DNA of 64,000 bases from Peristeroidobacter soli. GTDB taxonomy: Bacteria > Pseudomonadota > Gammaproteobacteria > Steroidobacterales > Steroidobacteraceae. A model generated the notes under the pieces. That model ran no database searches. It was not told the DNA's origin and saw only the letters and a list, made by a program, of their open reading frames with translations. The stretch covers positions 930,001-994,000 of the forward strand of contig NZ_RYEV01000003.1 in NCBI RefSeq assembly GCF_004138485.1, given 5' to 3'. The translations under genes were made by a program, and so were the position numbers. Position 1 is the first letter of the stretch; every line of letters begins with the position of its first letter. Of the stretch, positions 15,256 to 23,385 are shown piece by piece.

Positions 15256-18003
15256 ATGGAATCGAACAACTCAGGCCCCGGCGACCTTCCCGTGTCGCCC
15301 AAAGACGGCCAGATCGACTTTTCGAAGTACTCGACCGAACAGCTGCAGGATCTGCGGCACACGATCGATGGACGGTCGCATCCCCAGAATCTGCGCAACC
15401 TCCTGACGGAATTGTCGAAACGCGAGGCCGCCGGTCCCGAGTCCGTCACATTCCGCGACCTGCACGAGTTCGCCGTCCGCTTTACGCCTGGCGACGGCAT
15501 CGTGGGCTGGGTACAGGGCGTGCTGTCCCGCTCGACTCTGTACGGCAGCGGCGTCATCCGGTTCGAAGGCGCGGATCTGGCGCTGGTCGGCTGGCAAAGA
15601 AACTGGATGGGCGTTGCGCTGGAAACCGAGCTGCGCGCGAGCATGGCCGATGTCAGTCAGGTGGAGATGGACGAAGTTTCGGTGAGCTTCGATGCGCGAT
15701 TTCAGAGCGGTCGTCGACGACGCATCCGCTGCTTGCTCGACGATGCAACGGCGAGGCAGGTCATTTTCGACAAGCTGCCCGCGACGAGGGTCTCCGCCCT
15801 GAGTGAGTCAGCTGCCGAATGGCGTGAGTTCAACCGTGAGCTGAACAGGATGACGCCGCATGCCTTTGTCACGGGCAGCCTGATCCTGCTGAATCTCGCG
15901 GTGTTCGTTGCACTGTTGTTTGCTGGATCGGGGTTCTGGACCGCGAGCCTGGAGCTGCTGACCCAGTGGGGCGCGAACACAACCCAGCTCACCACGGCGG
16001 GGCAGAGCTGGCGATTGATATCGGCGCTGTTCCTGCACGGCGGATTCGTTCATCTGTTGCTGAACATGTGGACCCTGTGGGGCATCGGCCGGTTGGCCGA
16101 GCGTCTGTATGGCAACGCGTTGTTCGCCGTGATTTATGCGGGCGCGGGCATCGTTGCGAGTCTCAGCAGCATTGCGTGGCATCCATTTGTTCTCAGCGTC
16201 GGCGCGTCTGGGGCGATCTTCGGTGTCCTCGGCGCCTGTCTCGCGTTCTTCCTGCGCAGTCGCACGCACATTCCTCGCAGCATCGTCTGGAGGCACGGGA
16301 TCGCAACGGCGCTCTTCATTGGCTTCAATCTCATCAGCGGGTTCATGAGCCAGGGGATCGATAACGCGGCCCACGTCGGCGGCCTCGTGAGCGGCTTCGT
16401 TCTCGGTTTTCTACTGGCTCGTCCCCTGCAAGACGATGAACGTATCGCGCTGAAGCCGTTGCGAGTTGCGACGGCAGTGGGTTTCGTAGCGCTCGCCGTT
16501 GGAAGCGGTTTCTGGCAGATGCACGTCATGGCCACGAATCGCCCCGCGTCGACCCAGTACTGGGCGACGCACATGTGGTTTCTCGAGGGTCAAACAAAGG
16601 CTCTCCAGAAGCAGGCGGAACTGCAGGTCGCCGCAGCCTCGGGCACGATCAGCTCGAGCGGGTTCGCCGCGCGATTCGAGCCCGAAGTGTTCGTTTTCTG
16701 GCGCGACGCTTACGAACGCCTGAAGGCGGAGCCGGAGGCACAAGACCTCGCAGTGAAGGATTTCGCGGCCTACGTGATGGAGTTCGCGCGTCGCCGGCAT
16801 GAATGGGCGTCGGCAATGCTGAACGCTGCCAAGACCGAGACTCGCGCGAGCATGAGCGACGCGATGTATTACTTGCGCTCCGCGGATCAGGCAGCGGCGA
16901 GATTGAACAGGCTCGAGCTTCGAGCGGTCAGCGATCCGTCGCATGCGTTGTCGCAGAGTCGTTTCGTCAGGGCACTTCGTAACCTTCCTGCTCGATTCAC
17001 GTGGAAGTGCGTGAGCGATGATGTCGGTTCGATCAAGGGCAAGATAACCGATGGGCTTGCGGCACGACACGCGGCGGGCTGCGATGCGCAGCGCGCCTTT
17101 GAGACCGAAGATTTCGCATCCCTCGAAGCCATGCTGCATCCGGAAGAAGGCGAGCTGGTGAGCTTCGACGACGGCAGCAGCCGGGTGGAGGGCGCGATGG
17201 CCGGACTGGACACGCTCTTAGAGCCAGCCAGCGCACCTGGCCCGACGCTTTCGCTGCTTGCGAAGTGGCGGCGGCAGTTTCCACTCTCGGACGGACCGGA
17301 CCTGATCGAAGCGGTGTTGTTCCGGAGTTGGGCCTGGCAGGCGCGCGGACACGGCTATGCCAAGGAGGTGTCGCCGCAAGCATGGGCCGAGTACGCACAG
17401 CGAATCGAAATGGCCGATGCCGCCTTGAGCGATGCGGCCGACAAATCACGCCGGAGCCCGGCGTACTATCCGCTCGCGATTTCACTGGGCGTCGATCAGT
17501 CGAAGAACCGCAAGGATCTGCAGCGGCTCGTCGATAACAGCCTGGAGGATTTTCCGGACTACTACCCGCCGCATCGAGCGATGGTTCGAGCGTTGTTGCC
17601 GAAGTGGGGCGGCTCATACGTCAAGATCGACGATTACGTCGAGCATGTTCAAAGCAAAGTGCCCGTCGCGCGGCAGCGAGAGATGTACGCGAGGCTGTAT
17701 AGCACCTTGGCGGCGCTTTCAGAGGAAGACGTCGATCTGTTCATAGAAACGATCGCGAAGTGGCCGAAAGTGAAAGAGGGTTACCAAGACATGCTGGATC
17801 GCTATCCGGACAGCGACTGGCTGCGAAATCTCTATGCGGGGATGGCGTGTCGCGCCCGGGATGCCGAGACATACGACGCACTCTTGTCCGAGCTCGGAGA
17901 TCGGGTGCTTCCGGAGGCGTGGACAGGCAAGTACTCCATCGAAGTGTGCAACGAGCGTGTGAAGTCCGGTCCCGAGGTCACGCAGGTGGAGTCTGGCGTG
18001 TGA
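15256..18003 (+). CDS. Rhomboid intramembrane serine protease with long C-terminal domain
   Basis: About 915 residues. The N-terminal cytoplasmic part (1-205) is followed by a six-helix rhomboid core (about 205-400). It carries the LLLNMW motif, the catalytic Ser318 in GASGAIFG and His373 in NAAHVGG, so the Ser-His dyad is complete. About 480 further residues follow, helical and probably periplasmic or cytosolic, with no recognised domain. Rhomboids cleave single-pass membrane proteins; the target here is unknown. The ATG at 15256 is chosen over a GTG at 15235. The length is two to three times that of ordinary rhomboids. Confidence 0.9.
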   Translation: MESNNSGPGDLPVSPKDGQIDFSKYSTEQLQDLRHTIDGRSHPQNLRNLLTELSKREAAGPESVTFRDLHEFAVRFTPGDGIVGWVQGVLSRSTLYGSGVIRFEGADLALVGWQRNWMGVALETELRASMADVSQVEMDEVSVSFDARFQSGRRRRIRCLLDDATARQVIFDKLPATRVSALSESAAEWREFNRELNRMTPHAFVTGSLILLNLAVFVALLFAGSGFWTASLELLTQWGANTTQLTTAGQSWRLISALFLHGGFVHLLLNMWTLWGIGRLAERLYGNALFAVIYAGAGIVASLSSIAWHPFVLSVGASGAIFGVLGACLAFFLRSRTHIPRSIVWRHGIATALFIGFNLISGFMSQGIDNAAHVGGLVSGFVLGFLLARPLQDDERIALKPLRVATAVGFVALAVGSGFWQMHVMATNRPASTQYWATHMWFLEGQTKALQKQAELQVAAASGTISSSGFAARFEPEVFVFWRDAYERLKAEPEAQDLAVKDFAAYVMEFARRRHEWASAMLNAAKTETRASMSDAMYYLRSADQAAARLNRLELRAVSDPSHALSQSRFVRALRNLPARFTWKCVSDDVGSIKGKITDGLAARHAAGCDAQRAFETEDFASLEAMLHPEEGELVSFDDGSSRVEGAMAGLDTLLEPASAPGPTLSLLAKWRRQFPLSDGPDLIEAVLFRSWAWQARGHGYAKEVSPQAWAEYAQRIEMADAALSDAADKSRRSPAYYPLAISLGVDQSKNRKDLQRLVDNSLEDFPDYYPPHRAMVRALLPKWGGSYVKIDDYVEHVQSKVPVARQREMYARLYSTLAALSEEDVDLFIETIAKWPKVKEGYQDMLDRYPDSDWLRNLYAGMACRARDAETYDALLSELGDRVLPEAWTGKYSIEVCNERVKSGPEVTQVESGV

Positions 18004-18293
18004 GTTGGTGCGCTGGCGATAGCAGAGACTCGCTTCGCCGAAGATGTGCCGAACGTGACCGGGCCCCCGATACAAAATGTTGGAAGGCAGTGTCCGATCA
18101 ACCTTTGAGCCTGTTTCACCCAGGCGCCGTCGCTTCGTCGCGCCCGGTCATGACCTGCGATGCACACGGGAAACCGCAGGTTGCTGCCGCCGACACTGAG
18201 AACTTCGCTGCGTGAGTGCAGGACTTCGCGTCCTGGGGCGAATGGGACGACAAGGGGAACGCTGCGAGTCACGATCGTTCGAGCGGTAGCGCG

Positions 18294-18695
18294 TTACTGA
18301 CAGGCCTTGCCGTGATCAGGGTGATAACCCTTGGCCTTTGCCTCCGACTCGGACATGTAACTTCCGGAGGAAGTCTTCCCGTACCACTTGTCGCCTTGGC
18401 AGTGATACGTCTTGGTGCTGGAGTTGGCCCAGACCTGTCCAGGACCGCCGCCGCCGGCGACTTTAGTGTGGGCTGTCGAGGAGGAGGGAGTGGTCACGGC
18501 GCCCGCGGTTCCCCACCATTCCTTCACACCCAGATGGCCGGTGCAGGCGCCTTTCTTCGTCGCGCCCGAGTAGTACGTGCCGTCCTGGCAGAGACCCGTG
18601 CTTCCCGCGGGTGCATTGGACGGCGGCGCGGCGAGTGCGAAGCTGGTTGCAAGAACAGAGCTGCAGATCACGCACAAGAAAAATGAGTTACTCAT
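18294..18695 (-). CDS. Secreted DUF3761-like protein
   Basis: A 133-residue exported protein. Residues 1-23 are a signal peptide (SSVLATSFALA). A DUF3761-like segment follows (GLCQDGTYYSGATKKGACTG), then a low-complexity Ser/Thr/Gly linker. The C-terminal module has TYHCQGDKWYG and MSESEAKAKGYHPDHGKACQ, with the Cys/His layout of small Ada-like metal-binding modules found in secreted nucleases and cell-wall proteins. The ATG at 18695 has a GAGGGA ribosome site. Function unknown. The 290 bp between it and the convergent rhomboid gene hold nothing I can name. Confidence 0.75.
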   Translation of the reverse strand: MSNSFFLCVICSSVLATSFALAAPPSNAPAGSTGLCQDGTYYSGATKKGACTGHLGVKEWWGTAGAVTTPSSSTAHTKVAGGGGPGQVWANSSTKTYHCQGDKWYGKTSSGSYMSESEAKAKGYHPDHGKACQ

Positions 18696-18725
18696 GTTGA
18701 GTCCCTCGTTGGCAGGAGTGCAAAG

Positions 18726-18753
18726 TTTGCGCGTCTGTATAGACAAGTACAAT
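18726..18753 (+). promoter_or_regulatory. Possible promoter of the DUF1345 gene
   Basis: TTTGCG (18726-18731), a 16-bp spacer and TACAAT (18748-18753) lie 68 bp before the DUF1345 start. The spacer contains the near-palindrome GTCTGTATAGAC. The call is weak because the -35 element is poor. Confidence 0.3.
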
Positions 18754-18821
18754 GAGCCGATCCGGAGTGGGTGCCCCACTACGCAGTGTAAGTGGAATAA
18801 TACGGGTAGAATAAAAATCAA

Positions 18822-19469
18822 ATGACCAAATTCTTGCGTCGCCACGCCCGGCTGCTGTTCTCCACCGCCGTGGCGGTCGTTCTGTTCTTTCTGCTGCCGG
18901 CTCATTGGGAAGCGATCACTCGCATACTGGTGAGCTGGAATGTCGGTGTGCTGATGTTCCTGCTGCTGGCGTTCTGGTTGATGACCGGCTTGAGCGCCAA
19001 GCAGATCAGTGACCGATACCAGGAGGAGGATGAGACGGCACCGGGAATCCTGATCATCAGCATCGTCGCGGCCATCCTGGCCATGGCCTCGATCGTGGAG
19101 TTTCTTTCGATGCTCGATCAGGTCAGCGAGGCGGAAAAGTCCCTGCACGTCGCACTGGCCGCGCTGTCCGTGTTCGATGCATGGATGCTCATTCCAACGA
19201 TGTTCACTCTGCATTACGCCGATATGTTCTACAGCGCCGCACCCGACGCCCGGCCGCTGTGTTTTCCCGAGACGCAAAAGCCGGCTTTCTGGGACTTCGT
19301 GTACTTCTCGTTCACGATCGCCGCGGCCTGCCAGACGGCGGATGTCTCGACCAGGCCGGGTGCGATCCGCAAGGTGGTCATCGCGCAGAGCGTGCTGTCG
19401 TTCTTCTTCAATGTCGCCATCCTGGGCTTCGCCATCAATGTCACAGCCGGGCTGATTGGCAATCACTAG
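18822..19469 (+). CDS. DUF1345 family inner-membrane protein
   Basis: A 215-residue integral membrane protein with about five predicted helices (around 12-28, 34-53, 72-94, 105-125, 188-210). It has the DUF1345 hallmark region DFVYFSFTIAAACQTADVST, resembling a pore-type FVYFS-T motif. The family has no established function. The ATG at 18822 is accepted from frame and length, although the ribosome site is weak (AT-rich leader). The CYTH gene follows 17 bp downstream, so they are probably co-transcribed. Confidence 0.85.
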   Translation: MTKFLRRHARLLFSTAVAVVLFFLLPAHWEAITRILVSWNVGVLMFLLLAFWLMTGLSAKQISDRYQEEDETAPGILIISIVAAILAMASIVEFLSMLDQVSEAEKSLHVALAALSVFDAWMLIPTMFTLHYADMFYSAAPDARPLCFPETQKPAFWDFVYFSFTIAAACQTADVSTRPGAIRKVVIAQSVLSFFFNVAILGFAINVTAGLIGNH

Positions 19470-19486
19470 CAACGAAGGAAGACGAC

Positions 19487-19945
19487 GTGGCAACTGAGAT
19501 CGAACGCAAGTTTCTGGTTCGCGGCGAGGCGTGGCGGCAGCAGGCGCCGCTCGAGATCCGCCAGGGATATTTGAATCGCGACAAGCAGCGCACGGTGCGG
19601 GTTCGCATCAGCGGTGCGCGTGCTTATCTCACCGTGAAGGGGATGGCCAAGGGGCTGGCGAGGCCGGAGTTCGAATATGAGATTCCAGTCGCGGACGCCG
19701 AGCAGATGTTGTCCCTGTGCGATGGCCCGTTGCTGGAGAAACGGCGTCACGTGACCACGCACGCCGGCAGGAGGTGGGAGGTGGATGAGTTCCTCGGTGA
19801 GAACGCCGGGCTGATCGTGGCGGAAGTCGAGCTCGAAGACGAACATCAGGTCTTCCAGCGACCTGACTGGCTGGACACCGAAGTTACGGACGATCCGCGA
19901 TATTTGAATTCCAATCTCGGCGTGCATCCGTACGCCCGCTGGTGA
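19487..19945 (+). CDS. CYTH-domain protein (inorganic triphosphatase/adenylate cyclase-like tunnel fold)
   Basis: A 152-residue single-domain CYTH protein, short compared with E. coli YgiF. The signature ExExK is E4-I-E6-R-K8, followed by alternating charged strands (RTVRVRISG, AYLTVKGMAKG, FEYEIPV, RWEVDEFLG) that line the metal-triphosphate tunnel. Such proteins hydrolyse inorganic triphosphate. The GTG start at 19487 follows GAAGGAAG and puts the ExExK at the very N-terminus, as expected. Downstream, in the same frame after the stop, lies a gene remnant. Confidence 0.9.
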   Translation: MATEIERKFLVRGEAWRQQAPLEIRQGYLNRDKQRTVRVRISGARAYLTVKGMAKGLARPEFEYEIPVADAEQMLSLCDGPLLEKRRHVTTHAGRRWEVDEFLGENAGLIVAEVELEDEHQVFQRPDWLDTEVTDDPRYLNSNLGVHPYARW

Positions 19946-20098
19946 AGGCCCGACGCCGGCGAGACCTATTACATCCAGGGCTCGATCTCGATGGGCTTCC
20001 TGGCCGGTCGTCCGAACCTGTCGCTCTCCGATGAAGCGACCTTCAATTCCATGAAAGCAACGCTGAAGGATTCCGGAGCGCCCAAAGCAGGGAAGTGA
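19946..20098 (+). pseudogene. C-terminal remnant, DUF2846-like
   Basis: Directly after the CYTH stop the same frame stays open for 50 codons to a TGA at 20096. It reads GETYYIQGSISMGFLAGRPN, then LSLSDEATFNSMKATLKDSG, with coding-like third positions. The TYY...GRPxLxLxDE pattern resembles the end of DUF2846 lipoproteins. There is no start codon, signal peptide or front part, so it looks like the tail of a deleted gene. The family match is tentative. Confidence 0.5.
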
Positions 20099-20230
20099 CA
20101 TCCCAGCCCCACCGCCGGGACCCTCGGCGGTGGGGCCGCCCGATGGATGAAGGGGCTGTCGAAAAGCGTGTAAAAGTCATGGAAATGGTGTAGTTGTGGC
20201 GGTCCGTCGGCTGAATGGAGCAGGTGGGTC

Positions 20231-20731
20231 ATGAAAGCGCGTCCGCAACCGAAGCAGAGCCCGCAGGAACCTCGACTGTTTCTCCGCATCAGGCATCCCA
20301 CGATGGATCCTCGGGAAATTACGCGCGCGCTGGCGATAGAACCGATCCAGACGATTGCAGCGGGGGCGGTGACGGAGAGCGGGGTGCACCGGCTGCACAG
20401 CGAGTCCTACTGGATCGCTCAGTTACCCATTGCATCGATGAGCGAGCTGGTCGAGGGCTATCGCGCCGGCGGGTTGAGCGCTGCTCCAGCGCTGCCGTCG
20501 AACAAGGAAGAGCTGTTCGCGTTGGTCGGCGCGACCGAATGGGATGCCCGCATTCTGCTGCGGATCAAGGAGCTGCGGCTGGATGCCAATCAGAAGTTCC
20601 TGCAACAGCTGATCATCGAAGGCGGTTCGATCGCGTTGCTGGTGGATCGCGGTGAACAGCGCTTTCCATTCGTGATCAAGCGCGCCCTGCCGAAGCTCGC
20701 GCAGCTCGGCATCGAGCTCGAGATCGACTGA
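20231..20731 (+). CDS. DUF4279-like hypothetical protein
   Basis: A 166-residue cytoplasmic protein. The opening PRLFLRIRHPTMDPREITRA and the following ALAIEPIQTIAAG match the DUF4279 pattern, in which an N-terminal beta strand is followed by a helix and an LxxxPxxxxxxG turn. The C-terminal half (DARILLRIKELRLDANQKFL) fits the same family. No catalytic motif is visible. It converges on the S41 peptidase gene with 4 bp between stops. Some members of this group occur as immunity proteins, but nothing here supports that. Confidence 0.6.
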   Translation: MKARPQPKQSPQEPRLFLRIRHPTMDPREITRALAIEPIQTIAAGAVTESGVHRLHSESYWIAQLPIASMSELVEGYRAGGLSAAPALPSNKEELFALVGATEWDARILLRIKELRLDANQKFLQQLIIEGGSIALLVDRGEQRFPFVIKRALPKLAQLGIELEID

Positions 20732-20735
20732 GGGA

Positions 20736-21977
20736 TCAGTCCTTCTGCTTGCTGAGTCGTACCGCTTCGTCGAGCGCACGTTCTCGGCGCGCGTCCTGGC
20801 CTTGCGCGTAAGGAAGTTGGAACGGCACGTCGATGTCAGGTTGAACGCCCTGGCCCTCGATGCGCGCGCCGTCGTCCATGCGCACGTCTTTGGTGGCCAG
20901 ATATAACAGGCTGGCATCCGCCTCGTTCGCGAAAATCGTTCCCGCCATCACCGCGCCGGCAGTGCGCGCGCCCACGATCGAGCCGACGCGTCCGCGCTTG
21001 AACGCGTAGGCCATCAACTCCTTGCCACTGGTGCTGCGGTTGTCGGTTAGCAGTACCACTGGCTTTGCCCAGCAGGAGCCGAGAGTGTTCTGTGCGCCCG
21101 ACCGGGATATCGCGGTCCACGCCAGGCAGCGCCGAGTGAATATATTCAAGTTCGACGGCGAGGCGCCGCCCAATCCGTCACGAACGTCCAGGACCAGCGC
21201 ATCGGCGTCTTTGAGTGCGCCGAAGAGCAGGGCGCCTTCCAGAATGTCCTGATACTGCTGTCCGGCGTATGACCATGCATGGATGTAACCGATGTTTCTT
21301 CCATCACGCGCGACGACCTGAGTGCTGGCTGCCATCGCATCGACAAACATCGTGCTGCCATCGAGCATGGCCGGAACCACGGTCAAGGTCCTGCTGGCGC
21401 CCGGGGTGCGCTCCACCACGACGATGACGGATTGCCCCGCCTTCCCTTGGAACGAACGGATCGGATGAAAAGGTGCGCCGTCGACGGAAACCAGCCTGTC
21501 GCCGAGTTGAATTCCCGCCTTGTGCGCGGGCAGGCCGTCGTGCACGCCTCTCACGAATTGCTGCCCGTTCACGGTCTGAGTGAATATTCCGATGCCGGCG
21601 TAACTGGCCTTGCCGTCGGTCAGGGCGCTGGCGGTCGCTTTCGCCAGCCACGGGTTCATGGGCAGGAACAGGCCCAGCAGGTGGTAATACTCCGGCGTGT
21701 CTGGTGTATAGAAAGCGGTGTGCGATGTATGCAGCTCGGCGAGCATCTCGTTGATGACGACAGCGCGCTGCTCTCGCGTGGTGGCGCGGCTCGCGCGGTC
21801 GCGATATTTGGTCTGCATCGCGTTCCAATCGACGCCGTTGAACGTGTCGGTGTAGAAGTTCTGGTTCACCGTCTGCCAGACCCAGTCGAAGGCGCCGCTG
21901 CCGTTGTCGGCTGATGCCATGCCCGGCGACAGCCAGGCGAGGGAGGAGGCGACCAGGGCGACGGCAATTCGGTTCAT
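20736..21977 (-). CDS. S41-family (C-terminal processing/tail-specific) peptidase, exported
   Basis: A 413-residue periplasmic protease. Residues 1-23 are a signal peptide (AWLSPGMASA). A PDZ-like segment lies at about 150-220 (VHDGLPAHKAGIQLGDRLVS). The S41 catalytic domain includes the strand ALVLDVRDGLGG and the nucleophile region TDNRSTSGKELMAYAFK, then VGARTAGAVMAG. The ATG at 21977 has a GGAAGG site; the frame extends further upstream to 22040 but without credible sequence. It is divergent from the phospholipid operon, with 33 bp between the starts used here. Confidence 0.88.
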   Translation of the reverse strand: MNRIAVALVASSLAWLSPGMASADNGSGAFDWVWQTVNQNFYTDTFNGVDWNAMQTKYRDRASRATTREQRAVVINEMLAELHTSHTAFYTPDTPEYYHLLGLFLPMNPWLAKATASALTDGKASYAGIGIFTQTVNGQQFVRGVHDGLPAHKAGIQLGDRLVSVDGAPFHPIRSFQGKAGQSVIVVVERTPGASRTLTVVPAMLDGSTMFVDAMAASTQVVARDGRNIGYIHAWSYAGQQYQDILEGALLFGALKDADALVLDVRDGLGGASPSNLNIFTRRCLAWTAISRSGAQNTLGSCWAKPVVLLTDNRSTSGKELMAYAFKRGRVGSIVGARTAGAVMAGTIFANEADASLLYLATKDVRMDDGARIEGQGVQPDIDVPFQLPYAQGQDARRERALDEAVRLSKQKD

Positions 21978-22010
21978 CGACTGCACCTTCCGCTTCAATG
22001 CGAGGGGTCG

Positions 22011-22760
22011 ATGATCGCGCTCCACTGCGCGTGGCTGCAACTCCTGTCCACCCCTCTGGGCTCTTTCCCTTCCGGCCCGCTTGTGTCAGCCTCCGCGCAT
22101 AACAACGAACCGCAGATCCTCACCGACTCGATGGACGCCGAACCAGTTGCCAACCGCCGGCCTTTGACGTCGCGTTCGACGGGCTGGGCGCGTTTTCTCA
22201 CCGACCTGCTGATCCGCACCGGAGTCTCGCCCAACGCCATCTCGGTGATCAGCGTGGGATTCGCGGCCGCCGGCGCTGCGTTGCTGATTCTGCGGCCGGG
22301 CGCGGCCAGCCTGCTGGTGCTGGCGTTATGCGTGCAACTTCGTTTGTTGTGCAATTTGCTCGACGGCATGGTGGCTATCGAGGGCAAGCGGCAGTCGCCG
22401 ACCGGTGCGCTGTTCAATGAAGTGCCGGACCGTCTCGCGGACTCGCTGTTCATCGTCGCTTTGGGATATGCGGTAGGCGAGCCGGCGCTCGGCTGGTTTG
22501 GCGCGCTGGCGGCGGCGATCACTGCATACATTCGAGTCCTGGGCGGATCGCTGGGGTTGGCGCAGGATTTCCGCGGGCCCATGGCGAAGCCTCACCGAAT
22601 GGCCGTGCTCACCGTCGCATGCGTGTTGGGCGTGGTGGAAGGATGGATCTGGCACACGCAGTGGGCGTTGCTGCTGGCGGCATGGATTATTGCGGTGGGC
22701 TCAGTCATTACCTGTATCACACGATTGGTCGCCATCGCGCGGCAACTGCGGGCGCGGTAG
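22011..22760 (+). CDS. CDP-alcohol phosphatidyltransferase family membrane protein (YnbA-like)
   Basis: A 249-residue enzyme for phospholipid head-group transfer with five to six membrane helices. The family motif region reads NLLDGMVAIEGKRQSPTG and then ALFNEVPDRLAD. Against DxxDGxxAR...GxxxDxxxD, the first and third Asp are Asn and the Arg is Ile. That pattern recalls E. coli YnbA rather than PgsA. The ATG at 22011 has a strong GAGGGG site. An ATG at 22131 would remove 40 poorly conserved residues and is also possible. It leads a three-gene operon with plsC-like and cdsA-like genes. Confidence 0.85.
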   Translation: MIALHCAWLQLLSTPLGSFPSGPLVSASAHNNEPQILTDSMDAEPVANRRPLTSRSTGWARFLTDLLIRTGVSPNAISVISVGFAAAGAALLILRPGAASLLVLALCVQLRLLCNLLDGMVAIEGKRQSPTGALFNEVPDRLADSLFIVALGYAVGEPALGWFGALAAAITAYIRVLGGSLGLAQDFRGPMAKPHRMAVLTVACVLGVVEGWIWHTQWALLLAAWIIAVGSVITCITRLVAIARQLRAR

Positions 22761-22766
22761 TCGAGC

Positions 22767-23381
22767 ATGCGTCCTTCGAGCTTTCTATTGACCGGCGCGG
22801 CGAAACTTCTCGTGGGCGCCTTCCCGCGGTGGATGGGCTGCGCGCCCGAGCCAACGCAGCGGATCTATTTCGCGAATCACACCAGTCACATCGACACCGT
22901 CGCTATCTGGGCCGCGTTGCCGATCCGGCTTCGGAACACCACGCATCCCGTGGCCGCGAAAGATTACTGGGGCGGTGGCATTCGCAGCTATATCGCGACG
23001 AAGATGCTGCGTGCCGTGTTGATCGATCGCTCTCGTTCGGATCCGAATGCCAACCCGCTGGCACCGCTGATCGAAATGCTGAAGCTCGGTGAATCGTTGA
23101 TCATCTTCCCAGAAGGGACGCGCGGCTCATCGGCGGTGCCGGGGCAGTTCAAGAGCGGGCTGTATCACCTGGCAACCCAGTTCCCGAATGCGCAGCTGGT
23201 GCCGGTCTATCTGGAGAACCTGCATCGGTCCCTGCCGAAGGGCGCCGTGCTGCCGATCCCGATGACGTGCACGGTGCGTTTCGGCGCGCCCATGGCACTG
23301 GCGGCTGAAGAAACCAAGGAAGCTTTCCTGGAGCGTGCGCGAGCCGAGGTCATCAAACTCGCTGGCAACGTCAAGGCGTGA
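22767..23381 (+). CDS. plsC: 1-acyl-sn-glycerol-3-phosphate acyltransferase (PlsC-like)
   Basis: A 204-residue membrane-associated acyltransferase that makes phosphatidic acid. The catalytic HX4D box is NHTSHID at about 31-37, and the acceptor motif is FPEGTRG at about 112-118. Both are intact. Six bases separate it from the upstream CDP-alcohol transferase, and the cdsA-like start lies 4 bp past its stop, so all three are one operon. Phosphatidic acid made here would feed the CdsA-like enzyme. It may be a second, accessory PlsC, since housekeeping copies usually sit elsewhere. Confidence 0.93.
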   Translation: MRPSSFLLTGAAKLLVGAFPRWMGCAPEPTQRIYFANHTSHIDTVAIWAALPIRLRNTTHPVAAKDYWGGGIRSYIATKMLRAVLIDRSRSDPNANPLAPLIEMLKLGESLIIFPEGTRGSSAVPGQFKSGLYHLATQFPNAQLVPVYLENLHRSLPKGAVLPIPMTCTVRFGAPMALAAEETKEAFLERARAEVIKLAGNVKA

Positions 23382-23385
23382 CACG

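Noticed and set aside
18294-19493. A single 399-residue minus-strand protein covering the DUF3761 gene and the DUF1345 gene region
   Set aside because: Only the last 133 codons from the ATG at 18695 have a signal peptide and domain sequence; the rest is the antisense of DUF1345.
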